Source: Zygnema cylindricum (lineage: Eukaryota > Streptophyta > Zygnematophyceae > Zygnematales > Zygnemataceae). Taken from it: a DNA stretch of 64,000 nucleotides. The notes under the pieces were generated by a model. That model searched no databases. It was not told the DNA's origin and saw nothing but the letters and a program-made list of their open reading frames with translations. Of this stretch, positions 47,085 to 59,273 are shown piece after piece. The stretch's first letter is position 1. Each line of letters starts with the position of its first letter. Where the stretch lies: the NCBI GenBank assembly GCA_037447655.1, contig JBBHKE010000963.1, forward strand, positions 71,896 to 135,895, read 5' to 3'. The position numbers and the translations under genes are program-made.

Positions 47085-48900
47085 CTAACTAGAGCAAAGA
47101 TAAAAAAAAAAAAAATCAGAGTAGACCTACAAAAAGAAAAAACCAACACCAGTCTAACCATGCTTAAGTTAGGGTCCACAACCAAAGAGATCGTGGATGT
47201 GGACCAACCCCTTAGTGTAATCTTTTGAAGACCTCGCCTGTCATTTGTCGTTGTGTTTCGTGAAAAAAAGAGACACAGCTTGCGCTCGTCGAAGGTCAAT
47301 TACGACACGTTGACGGTAAAATGTTGCTAAAAGGCTCGGTGTAAGGACATTGTGGACCCCAAGATTTAAACGTTTTTGGAGCAAATTGGCAACGAAAAAC
47401 CGTTGAATGACTTGTCCAAAGATTTGAAAATCTCCACCACCAACATGACATTGATCAGAAGGGTCTCGGTGAGCGTATTCTCTTTCCTTGATCATCGTTG
47501 GGTTCGGAGCCGCCACATAAGTATGCAAAGTCGCGAGAGATGGAACGTGTGTCCCAATCATATTCGTGAGGCCAATGTTTTGTGGCGTCCTCCCAACACC
47601 ATGGAGAAAATATAAGTAAAAACAAAGCCTCCGAAAACCCCTATATTAACGCCTTAGCCGATGTATATTATAAATATGTAGTTTGATGATGTAGCTTTCT
47701 TGATCGCCAATGGCAACAAAAACATCTCGCACCAAATCACGCGCGACAGTACGTTCCACACCATGCAAACACTACAAGTAAATGGATTATTTTAACATAA
47801 ATAGGTATGTTGCAAAAATGACGGCCCCCCATTGAAAGCAAAGGGTGAGGCAAACGTACACCTAAACGTAAATCATATGCAAATTGGTCAGTCGATAAAC
47901 GGATTGTCAGCAAATTTGTTGTGATTTGTAACCACATACCAGCCTCAAGCCTAAAACGAAACGATAATGGGGCACGCAATAAAAAGTAGCACCCCTAAGA
48001 GGTCTCGAAATGGAAAACGACGGCTTGCTTAGATATGCGTTGTTGTAGTTGGAAGTTAATGTCGACAAAAAATAACTGAAATGGTGGAACTTATTTTCGG
48101 GCGTCCCCGGGTAGTATTCGACAAGTTGAGATGAGAGTTTGGTGAACTGGTTAGCGACCTTCCTCGTTTGTTTATACAAGTTGAGCTAAATTAATGACAT
48201 ATTCTACAATGAAACAAAAAACAATGGTAGGCGCCACCAAAGTTGAACGACCTAAATATACCGTTCACGCAATTTTGGCCACAAAAGTTAAACCTAAATA
48301 ACTAGTCAAATTTTGAAGATTTTTCATGAGTGAGCGACCCCTCAAGACAATAAAAATCGCATGACCAACAAGGTGGTAATACACACCCAACAGATTGTCG
48401 TCAAAATCATTAAAGGGAGAAAAAAAAAGTCGTTGGTGCCAAAGTTTGAGCAAGATAGGAGGGAGTTCGGCAAAACAACGGTTTAATGTTACAAATGCAA
48501 CATGTGAGTCAAACAACTGTAAAGGTCATTACAATGGGAAAGGTTGTATAATAACGCATTACCAACAACATGGTTGACAAAAGGAGTGACGTCGATAGGG
48601 CAACCTTCATACCCTCATCCGAGGATGCAACAAAAAAATTTGTCGAAAGAGGGCACTCCGACGACAAACTCCGAGAGCACTAAGTCGCACACTAGATGGT
48701 TTAAATGAGGGCTCAATCTGATGAAGTTGGTACCCCAAATTGTATAACGCAATCAAAACTTGATCGCACTAACCCACGATATGCGTATCATCCGCAATTG
48801 GAGGAAATAAACAATTGCAAACTCTAAACTGCCAATATCACCCAAAGGATTGCGAAAAAAAATAAGTTAGCGGGCTAGGTAGATATTAAAAAACTCGAAC
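47085..48900 (-). pseudogene. Decayed non-LTR retrotransposon (RT + C-terminal domain)
   Basis: Minus strand, multiple frameshifts and stops. Readable in 5'-to-3' order: a reverse-transcriptase active-site-like IADDTHIVG at 48,798-48,772 followed by LGYQLHQIEPSFKPSSVRL; later LGVRLPHPLLS; HGVERTVARDLVRDVF near 47,764-47,702; then AHRDPSDQ and FYRQRVVIDLRRAQA in 47,241-47,561. The last three match the remnant at 42,679-43,737 in order and spacing, so the two are paralogous elements. The nuclease-like C-terminal region is typical of LINE-like elements of green lineages (family knowledge). No functional protein remains. Confidence 0.65.
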
Positions 48901-50169
48901 AAAAAGGAATATTTGGTATATAGTTTCGGATGCATATTGTATTTGTTGGAATCTAGGGTTACAATCAACAATGTTTAAGGCGTTAGGGATATCCACTTAA
49001 AGGACCACCTAATCTAGATGAAGATAAAAAAGAACTCCATCCAAAGACAACTTCCTCATAACCCCCATTTGTGGCATAACCAAATGCTAGTGACAAATGT
49101 TCGTGAAACACTCATTAGAACTGGATGCAAATATCCCGAGCCACAAAGCGGTGCAATACTTCACCCATAGGATTCAGTCAAATCCCCCCAAAATGCTAAG
49201 AAATAACCAGAAGTCGGGCGGTAAAAAAAAGCCAGAATACGTTTTTGGGAATGTTTCATCGAGCCATCTAACAACGAACCTTAAATAGAAGGTCAAATTG
49301 TAACAATAAGGTCTTAGGAAAAAATATATATCGCGAAGTAGTTCATGAACCATTATAGAGGGACCGCCCACTGAAAGGTGGGTGGACCTAATGAGGTACT
49401 TGATAAAAGCTCCATTGTCCAAATAAAACGATTAACGAATATCATGCCCTTAAACAAAGGAGACAATATCGCAAGATGTTGGAGGGCGTAACAAACGCTA
49501 AGTGGCAACAGTCGCTTCTGAGGATATAAAGGACGTGGAAGGCTTAAGTGGTCATGCAACCCGGGAAAACTCACCCGAACGATCAAGGAGGGGGGTACCC
49601 ATCGTTGTTTAGTGGTGGAGCTTAGGAATGGGGCGCGGCGTTGAGGAGGTGAGAAAAAAAGTATAATTACTCAATTTGTGTGCTTTTGTTGGAAAGACTA
49701 TTAATTATCACGCTGAAAGCGTTTGCATTGAGTCGGTCTCCCGAGCTTCACAAGCTCCCCCTCGGCGTGGCACAACTAAAACCCAATGCGAAAACATGAA
49801 TACAAGGTGCTACGTTGCTTCAATGGTAATATCATTAACGATAAAATCTATAGGAAGTCGCAACGCTGTTTGGACACGTTCTCAAAGATTATGGGGGATA
49901 CGGGTGTATAGACGTGGATGCAAGAAGCCTAAGTGACAACACTCGAAGAAAATTAAGGCGTATAACGAACTGCCATTCATATGGAGATGGCAGACAACGA
50001 ATAGGTGTGGGCGTAGGGTGTTCACAAGAAAGAGGTGGAACGGTGGCATTGGTCCGCGGGCAAGCTTTCAATGTGTTGTGACGCATGCCTTTGTAGTGTG
50101 CAGTTGGCGAGCAGGGCACTTGAGAAGGCCTCGTAAAGGTTTTTGGAGTTATCGACGTCTCCCACATTA
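48901..50169. other. Possible upstream part of the decayed retroelement
   Basis: Short ORFs on both strands (49,353-49,586 -, 49,889-50,167 -) without recognisable motifs. Continuity with the reverse-transcriptase remnant is an inference from position only. Confidence 0.35.
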
Positions 50170-50477
50170 ATAAATAATTATTTATTACGTAAAAATAAAC
50201 AAGTGTACCTAAAAATACACGTGGTCGACTTGCATTTTGGACAATGGCATGCTTTTCTCAAAATTTGAAGCGTCGCGGGTGTGGCTTCGACAAAGCGCAT
50301 AGACATTCGAACTATAACCGTACATAATTTATTAATTTTGGTTTAAACTTAGATGGTGTGGAAATTCAGTGCGAATTCTTGAAGCCGTGCGCACTTCCAA
50401 TTTCCACCCCCCCCCTCCGTAGTACGGCCTAGCATACCGTACTAAAAATTTTGTGCGGTCTATTCATCCGGGACCAC
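50170..50477. other. Unassigned AT-rich DNA
   Basis: No ORF, repeat or terminus recognised. It includes a C-run at 50,407-50,415. Confidence 0.5.
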
Positions 50478-50959
50478 CATAGTTGTTTAAGGCGTTTAGT
50501 GCGAACGATTTAATCGCAGCGAATTATACGTAACAAACGCATTGAACCTTTTGAAAAAATTGTAAAAATCGTTAATGAATTGTCGTCCGTACTATTCCGT
50601 ACATGTAAACAAAAATAAATTTTACATATCCCGCAGTTTGTACATTTTCCGTACAGTTCCCGTCTTTTTTCATCATTGTCCGTACAATGTTTGTACAATT
50701 CCGTACGTTTCCCGTTAAATTTCTGTTCAGTTTACCGGACAGAAAGTACTACGAAGTGCAACGTATCTTTTAGTCAAATTCCGTACTTTTTGGGTACAAA
50801 ATCGCACAGTTACTGTAAATACCGTACAGTTACCGTAAATTCTCCGTTCAGATTACTGGACAGAAAGTACACCGCGTTTTTTTCCGATTTATTCAAAAGT
50901 CACGAATTATACGTTTTAATCGGAAAAAAGGAAAAAATCGCGGGATTTGAACAACTATG
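50478..50959. mobile_element. hAT-like element CATAG-B, compact copy (482 bp)
   Basis: Ends CATAGTTGTT and AACAACTATG with a perfect 8-bp target-site duplication GGGACCAC (50,470-50,477 and 50,960-50,967). Its outer parts match the ends of 34,053-36,053, so it shows the uninterrupted form of that family. Confidence 0.9.
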
Positions 50960-50984
50960 GGGACCACACAAAATAAATATAGTA

Positions 50985-51201
50985 CACTGTGAATCGCTAT
51001 TAGCTTCTATGTTTTCTTCGCCACTTAAAACATCTTTTATCCGTACACAATTGTCGGATTTTCTATTCAAGACCGCCAATCAGAAGCCGAGAATGTTATC
51101 TTTCAATCGCAACCGTCAGATTCACAATCCGACAAGTGTCTACGGAGAAATTATGTTTTAAGTGGCGAAAAAATCATTGACGCTAATAGCGATTCACGGT
51201 G
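50985..51201. mobile_element. CACCG-family element C12 (217 bp)
   Basis: Left CACTGTGAATCGCTATTAGC, right CTAATAGCGATTCACGGTG. The interior has CGCCACTTAAAAC and its inverse near the ends, shared with C9 and C14. Confidence 0.78.
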
Positions 51202-51213
51202 CACAGTACAGTG

Positions 51214-51679
51214 CACCGTCAATCGCTATTAGAGTAAAGGAATAAATAGCGTAAAAAAAAAATTAGTGTTATTAACACTAATCGGGAATTTTTTTTTTTT
51301 GAAAAAAAATATATATACTAATTAATCCCTATCTGTAATTTGGGTTGTCCTGAATAATAAATTCCCGCCCTTTCGATGTCTACAGTAATCTGTGTATTCG
51401 TACAAAATCCGACAATTCGTACGCCGTCGTGCTGTTCACACGGTCGACGGAGTGTCTTTTTATGCCTTTGTAATTCAAAAAGTACCATTTCGTACGGAGA
51501 TACCCTGTTCGTACGCCATACTATTTCCATCGCAGTGTACTTTCTTTATTAACGCTAATTGAAAAAAAAACCTAATTAGAATAATGGAAAAAATAGAATT
51601 ATGGATTGTATTTCGGGTTTTTTTTTTTGGAAAAAGGGCACCGAATTGGCATTATATACTCTAATAGCGATTGACGGTG
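51214..51679. mobile_element. CACCG-family element C13 (466 bp)
   Basis: Left CACCGTCAATCGCTATTAGA, right CTAATAGCGATTGACGGTG; 12 bp from C12. The interior is an inverted relative of 38,340-38,740. Confidence 0.82.
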
Positions 51680-51691
51680 TACTGTACAGTA

Positions 51692-52499
51692 CATCGTGTA
51701 TCGCTATTTTGTGTTAATAATTTTTTCGCCACTATTGCTGCATTCATACCGGAAATGGATGATGAATGAGATGAGGAAACGAATGTCCTTTTGTTTTGTT
51801 TGGACGTGAATCGCCTTTGACGTCATCTCACGTCAACTAAAACGTCGCGATGTGGTTCATGCTGCGGTACGATTAAGCGTCGACCAAATCCGTCCGTACC
51901 AAGCCATCGTTTTTGACATTTTTTTACGTTTTATTTTATATGATTGTTTCGTCAAAATTACAAAAAAAAAAAAATTACATTTTTTTACGTTCGATTCTAG
52001 TTGATTTTGATTGGTTATTCGTTTATGGGTTACCATTTTATAAAATTTTGTACAGTACGGATGAATCATTCGAGATGCGACTTCATGTTTTTTCAAAGTC
52101 GGATTTCTGCATTCCGAAAAGGGTTCTCGGAAAAGAGAAGATGATTTACCACAGTTGTCAAGTTTTGACGCACTTGACCGTACGTTTTTGTCCGTCGCTA
52201 CGCTCCAAAAAGGTTGACAGCCGAGCAGTCGGTCAATTTGGCGCCTCTGTTTTTGTTTTTTTGCGAAATGAATGGTACGGGATCTCATCTCATTCATCAT
52301 CCATTTCCGGTGTGAATGCAGCATATAAAACAGCATTCTCCGTACACAATTGTCCAATTTTCACATGGAGACCGCCAATCGGAAGGTGGGAGTAGTACCT
52401 TTCAATCGAAACCGTCAGATCCAGAATCCGACATGGATGTACGGAAAATATCGTTTTAAGTGGCGAAAAAAACATTAACCCTAATAGCGATTCACCCTG
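51692..52499. mobile_element. CACCG-family element C14 with nested insertion E
   Basis: Left CATCGTGTATCGCTATTTTG, right CTAATAGCGATTCACCCTG; separated from C13 by TACTGTACAGTA. After removing 51,736-52,323 it is ~220 bp, like C9 and C12. It ends 98 bp before the ATG at 52,598. Confidence 0.75.
51736..52323. mobile_element. Element E with long terminal inverted repeats (588 bp)
   Basis: Ends TGCTGCATTCA(T/C)ACCGG continuing through GGATGATGAATGAGATGAG, so ~40-bp inverted repeats, flanked by TAT (51,733-51,735, 52,324-52,326). Removing it restores the C12-like host sequence CGCCACTAT-AAAACA. Superfamily uncertain; a 3-bp duplication fits Harbinger. Confidence 0.82.
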
Positions 52500-52597
52500 T
52501 ACCGTATGGAAAAACTCGCACGTTTTTCAGACTCCGCACTGAATATCGCACGTTTTTGTTCACAGAAGCCACTGTCAAGCTTCCGCTCTAGGGTTCC

Positions 52598-55500
52598 ATG
52601 GCTACCCGGATTTCGCCATGGCGTCGCCTGCTTTATCTCCGGCAACCTCTCTTCTCTCTCTCCGAAAACCCTATTTTTCACGTATCCTATTTTCGTATTA
52701 TTTCCTCTTTTTCTCCGCACTTTTCAGCTCCTATTTACAGTAATTATCATAGTCGCTCCCATCCTTGTACGGAAATCAGCCATGGTTGCTCCTCCCTTGC
52801 AAGAAGCAACACTGCCACGTATCTCCCGAATCCGTACGGATATACCCCTGCCAGAGAACTTACACGTCCGTACAATCCGTACAATCCGTGCTGTCCGTAT
52901 ACCTCCCATGGCTGTATTATCCCCTACGGATCCACACTATTTTTCAACGGAAGTACAGCTGACGCCGAGTCTATCCGTACCGCTGCATCTCCTCCGGCAT
53001 CTCCCTCCGAATACGTCCAAAACAGTACGGAATCTAGGGTTAGGTCATCTAGCTCCCTTTTTTTTGCACGGAGGTTGTCATCGTACCGCGGTACGGCACA
53101 GGGAGGGAGCCAATGGAACACCTCAATGGCACGTGCGGTTGACTTTCAAATAAGTAATGATGAGGCTGTGAAGGCACACGAGGCAGCAGTCTACGACCAT
53201 TGGTTGGGCCCTTTGAAGACGGAGCGACAGAAGGTCCAGGTGCAGGCCACGTGGCAGCCGTTTTGGGCGTTTGAGGCGTCCTGTGAGTGCCAACGGATCC
53301 CTGTCCCTGTCCCTCTCCCTGTCCCTCTCCCTCTCACTCTCACTCTCCCTCTCCCTCTCCCTGTCCTCTCCCTGTCCCTGTCCCTGTCCCTCTCTCTCCT
53401 CCTTTCATCCTCTTCCTGACTGATCTGATCCTTCACGCTCTGATCCCCTCTCCTGATCCTCTCCCTCCCCTCCTCCGCACCCTCCCTCTTCCTCCTCTCT
53501 TCCTCTCGATTTAGGGTTTGTATTGGCATTTTTCTCTGAAATACCTTCATTCCGTCATTTTTTTTCGGGTATATCCAGAAAAAAATCCGTACACATTTTA
53601 TGGTATTGTTAATCAAACATGTAAAATTAATTCTGAACTTCTGAAAAGACTGAAATGTCTTTTTTATGAGGAATAGACTAATCTATTTTTTTGGTTTTGT
53701 GACTAATCTCCATAAATGTTCGCCATTTTTGAGAATCACTTTTGAAACGATTGCAGTTTGTAGGGTCAATTCTCATTGTGGATAACCTAAAAGATGTACA
53801 AAAGACCTCGTAAAACCATTTTAAAACTGAAGTCTAGAAAGAGAAACTGTCGGTGATTTTATTGCAGTTGAAATTATATTTCGAGGTCAGGTTGGCTTTC
53901 AGCAAATGAAGTTGGCCTATGATCCTCGCGTTCGGCAGTATTTGCCTGTGAGTACCTTTTCCGTATGAAAGAAACCGTAAATACTGGTTAGCAATGGCAC
54001 CTTCTCTCTCTCTCTCTCCTTCTTTTTCTCCCTCTTTCCGCCACTCGCTCTCCCACCCCCTCTCTCACATTCTCTGCCTCTCTCATCTTTTCTTTCCCTT
54101 ACACAATTTTGTTACATGTGCCATATTTTTCTATCTCTACACCCTCTCTCTCTTGTTCGCGCTCTCACTCTCTCTCTCTTTCACACACACGTGTTTTTTT
54201 TTTCCTTATCTTTTTCACGGTGGCCTGTCTTTGCTTTTGTCTCTCTCTTTGCATTTTTCCTTTTTGCCTATGTGTTCTCATACTGATACGTTTTTTTTTT
54301 TAAGCTATGCTTATATTTAGGCGATGTCTTGTTCATATCCATGTAATGCTGTTGTTCTTTTGTTTTTATCCATGTGTCCATGTTATATGCATTAGACCAT
54401 TTTTATGCATTTGACCATTTTTATGCATTTGACCATTTTTATGCATTTGACCATTTTTATGCATATGACCATTTTTATGCATTTGACCATTTTTATGCAT
54501 TTGACCATTTTCATGCATTTGACCATTTTTATGCATTTGACCATTTTTATGCATGTGGTGATGGGAGGATGGTTTAACATGATGTGATACAGACAATGCA
54601 AACAGTGTGGAGGTCCTCTGATTGGATGCGCATGAGTCTTCATCTGCTACCGACTGATACTGAAGTGTTGCAGTATGCATCAGTAAGGTATGTGCACATA
54701 ATACTTGCATGTGTCTATATAAGGTATGTGGATATTCTATGTGGTTGCTATGTCCATATGTGTATGTAAGGAATGGGGAGTTTCTATGTCCGTAAACTGC
54801 AAAGATGTCAGAGAAGAGAAGAGTTTAAGGAATCTGTATTATCTCAGTCCCCGACCTTCGAATTTTTGTTTCCTTGTGCCTCCAAATTTCTTTCTTTTTT
54901 ATTTCTTATTTTTTTACTCTTTATATTTCCAGGTATTCGGAAGACTTTATGCAAAACTTTTCCGGTGAAATGATCGCGAGAGCCCGGCCTTTCACTCGAG
55001 AAATGTTGAGAGGGAGAAGCTTGGAGCCTTTTATAATAAGCAGGTGGGAAGAGAAGAGAGAGGAGTGAGAGAGGGGTGGGAGAGGGGAGGGAGGGGGAGA
55101 AGAAGACAAATAGGCGACTGAGATACAGGGGGTGGGGGTGGGGGGAGGGGGTGTCGAGGGATGGATGGGAGAGGGAGGGAAGGAGGGAGGGAGCCTTTCA
55201 TTTTTTCTGTTTGATACTTTTCTGTCTAAGTACGGATTTTAAATGTAGCAAACACTTTTCTTTCTCAAAAATCTTTGGCCTAGAAATTCCCTTAAATTAA
55301 ACCTCAACTTTTAAAACTTTTACAAAATTCCTAACAGAAACCCTAATAAACCCCTATCAAAAAACCTAAAAGAACAAAACAAAAACCTCAGCAGAAACCA
55401 TATCAAACTACTAAAAAGAAACCTCACACAAACCCTAACAATTTTTTTATTGAAAATCCTAACAAAAATTATAACAAAAACCCTTAAAAACCCTCACGGA

Positions 55501-58500
55501 AACCATAACAGAACCCTTCTAAAAACCCTAGCGAAAACCCTAACAGAAATTACAACAAAACCATAACAAAGAATCCTTTCAAAATCCTAGTAACACCAGG
55601 AATGACAGGGAGACGGCCTGGGTGACAAGAATCCCTCTCCCTCTCCCTCTCCCTCTCCCTCTCAACCCTAAATTTTTTTGAAATCCCAGGGAGACGGCCT
55701 GGGTGACGTGTCGCCAGAAGCTGATGGCGCGTAAGGTTCGACTGCAAGCCTCGGAGGCACTCAGGCAGGTGGATTTAGGGTTTTTTTAGGGTTTAAAATG
55801 GTTATTTAGGGTTTTTGGGTTTTGCAGGGGCAGTGAGAGGGAAGATTGGGGATGGGAAAGGTGAGAGGGAGAGGGGAGTGGGAAAAGGAGGTGGAGGGGT
55901 GGGGAGAGGGAGAGGGAGACGGGGGACTTTGCAGCTGTTGTCATTTGCACAACACTGTATAGTCGTAATCCTCATTAGGTTTAATCGGAGGGAAAGATGG
56001 AAAGGACCTGCAAAATTGAGTGGTGTAAGGATGGTTTTCTAGGAGGTAGGGGAAGGTAGTCCAATAACCCAATTGATTTTCTAGATTCTTTGTTTTGGGT
56101 AGTGTCCCATCTCTCTCTCTCTCTCTCTCCCTCCCTCTCTCTCGCTCGCTCTCTCCCCCTCTCTCTCTCTCTTTCACTCTCGCTCCCTCCCTCCCTCCCT
56201 CTCCTATTATTCCCTACCTCTCTTTCTCTCTCAACAAGTCTGTTCATTGATCCTAACTAATATGTAACTCTTATATTAACACGAATAACTAACTCTAATT
56301 AAGTTTGGATAGTACAGTCGTCGTAGGGTTTTAAGTGTTAAAGGGAAAAATCAAGTCTCTTCTGTTCCATTAATGACGGTTTTGTCCTTTTCTGAGAATC
56401 TCTCTCTCTCTCCCTCCCTCCCTCTCTCTCTCTCTCCCTCCCTCCCTCCCTCCCTCCCTCCCTCCCTCCCTCTCTTTCTCTCTCTAGTTCACACTAATAA
56501 GTAACGTTAATATTTACACTAATAACTAACAAGAACAAACTAACACTAATAACTAGCACCAATAACTAACATTAATAAACTTGAATAGCACAGTTAGGAT
56601 TTGAAGAGGAAAAGAGAAAAATGAAGTCCCTATTGGTCCTCTGACAATGATTTTGTCCTTTTCTGGGAATTGCAGGTCACGCTCATAACAAATTCTAATG
56701 CTAACACTTTTTATAGCTTTGAGTAATATAGTCATGGTTAAGTTGTGAAGAGTAAAAGAGAAAAGTCAAGTCTCTATTGGTCCACTCATAACGGTTTTGT
56801 CCTTTTCTGGGATTTGAAGTCATTAACACTAATAACTTTTGAGTGACTTAGTTATGATAATTTTTGAAGAGTAATAAAAGAAAGTAAAGTTCTTATTTGT
56901 CCACTAATAATGGTTCTGTCCTTTTTTGGGATTTGAAGGTCACACTAACACTAATTTTTTTTGAGTAATATAGTGATGATAAGTTTTGAAGAGTAGAAAG
57001 TGGAGAATCAAGTCCCTATTGGTCCACAAATAATGGTTTTTGTCTTTTTCTGGGAATTGCAGGCATATGGGGCAGATAGGGTTCATGGATTGGAGATTCA
57101 AGTGGTCGAAGAGGAGGTAGTGGCTCAGGTAAAGAACCGTAAAAAACCTTAAAAGAACCTAAAAAACCCTGAAAATCCTAAAAAATCCTTAAAAACCAGA
57201 GAGAGAAGAGGAAATAAGTGAGAAAATTTAGTGGGAGTGACTTGAGAAGATAGAGTGGTATCCTGTAGAACCTTAAAATAACCTAAAAATACCTAAAAAA
57301 AACTAAAAAACCAGGGAGAAGAGGAAATAAGTGAGAAAATAATAGTGGGAGAGACTTGGGATGATAGATGGGAGAGAGGAGTTAATGGCAAAGGTCACAC
57401 TACCTCCTCTCTCTCCTCTCCCTCTATCAAATCTTTTGACCCGAGGAAAATCGGTGAAGGGATGGGGAAGTGAGAGAGAGAGTGAGAGAGAGAAGGGGAA
57501 ATCAACAGAAAATTGATAGTGGGAGAGATAGAGTGGTAAGGATCCCACATTGTGGAACTGAGAGGAGAGGAGGTAGAGACAGAGGAGGTAGGGACTTAGG
57601 TAAATCATATCTTTGTGGTTCTCGGGAAAATTGGTAAAGGGATGGGGAAATGAGAGAGTGTGAAATTATTAATGGGAGAGACTCAACAAGATAGATTGGG
57701 AGCCCGTAAAAACTTAAAATAACCTAAATAACCTAAATAACTTAAATAACTTAAAAAAAAGAGAGTGAGAAGGGGAAATAAGCGAGAAAATAATAGTGGG
57801 AGAGACTCGACAAGATAGAGCGATAAGGAAATTGGTCAAGGAATGGATCAATAAAAGTGTAAAGTGAAGAGAAAAATAACTTGGGGAGAGACTTGACAAG
57901 ATAAAAGAGTGATAAGAGTGAAAGAAGTGTGACCTTCTCCTATCTTCCCTCTTTCTAATGCCCCTATTTTTGTATACCAAAAAAACCTCCAGGCTGTTTA
58001 TCTACCTTCCTATATTGTCGAAGCGAGTCATCAATTGTGGAAATTTCAAGCTGTCGTTAACGGATTTAACGGAGAAGTACATGGAGACCGTCTTTTTTCA
58101 GAAATGAAAGCAGCAGTTGCCACGCTGTCTCTGACAACTGCCTCCTTTCTTTTCCTCCCTCCTCTCCTCGGTCTCCCTCCTTCGATACCTGGCATCGCGT
58201 GGTTCGCCAGTCAGGCTTTTCTGACTGGCTTCTCATATCTTTTTGCGAGATGGTTTCCTCGAGTGCAAATGCTTCGCAGAGAAATATCGCAAGCAGAACA
58301 TGTGGCCCGGGCAGTTGTTAACGGTTCGGCAAATTTAGAAGGACAAGAAGAATGGGTCCATCGTATTTGGGAAAACGTTTTCGCAAGGTTGGTCTCTTCG
58401 GTTCACAAAGGTTTGACTTTGTTTGACTACGTTTGACTCCATTTGAATCCGTTTGAATTTTCTTGAATTCGTTTGTTTTTGACTGATATAATTTTCGAGG

Positions 58501-59217
58501 TGTGGGTCCCATTTCTTGGATGAAATTTGATTTCGTCAACTTGTATCTCCAACTTCTCCATTTTAAGTTGTCGTTTATGTAGGTTATCATACAGATTTTT
58601 AGTGAAGCGTTAAGTGAAATTGAATTGATTTACAAACTGTCTGATTTCGGAGCTTCTTTTAAATGATGGTGCATATATTAATAGTCTGTTTCCAAAAGTT
58701 GTGAGTGAAAATGAGGAGAATAGGTTATATCCCTATGATAAAGTCTGAGAGCGAGAGTCCTTTGGGTGAGAGAGGGAAAAACAGGACATGAGACTTATTC
58801 TCACTTGAGGCTTTTGGTCATCATTTGGTCAATCTTGGTCAATTTAACTGAAATCTGGTGAAAAATGCGTACGGAGACCAAATCCACACAAGATTCGTTG
58901 CGACTATAACAGCTAATAATAACAAAGAATAAAGGAGTCACTGATTGCGAGAAAACCAAAGATTTACAAAAATTTCAAAAGTTAAGAGTCGACGGTTTTG
59001 GGGACGACGTGTTTAGTTGATGGGTTGTTTCCGTACAAAAACTGTACAAAAATTGGGGATTAGGTTCATTTACGATTTGGTAAACCCGGACCACCGAATA
59101 TTATTAAGATTGACCAACCGATGATCGAAAGCCACAAGAGAGAATAAGCCTATTGTTTTAATGTTTAAAAAGCTGTCATTAAAAAGGTGATTAGTTGTGG
59201 TTCCTATGGTAAGGTCT

Positions 59218-59273
<56 letters not shown>

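Noticed and set aside
53287-53514. Proline/leucine-rich ORFs on both strands in the CCCTCT tract
   Set aside because: They are simple-repeat translations directly after a splice donor; the repeat, not selection, keeps the frame open.
54366-54710. ORFs of repeated MHKNGQ/FYAFDH units
   Set aside because: These are translations of an 18-bp minisatellite inside an intron; the unit being a multiple of three keeps all frames open.
55316-55575. Telomere or chromosome-end sequence
   Set aside because: The AAACCCTA-like words are irregular and lie inside an intron with genes on both sides, so at most an interstitial degenerate repeat.
58205-58230. GCCAGTCAG...CTGACTGGC palindrome in exon 7 of the J-domain gene
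   Set aside because: It is a 9-bp arm within an open, phase-consistent coding exon and is plausible by chance; no element boundaries are visible.
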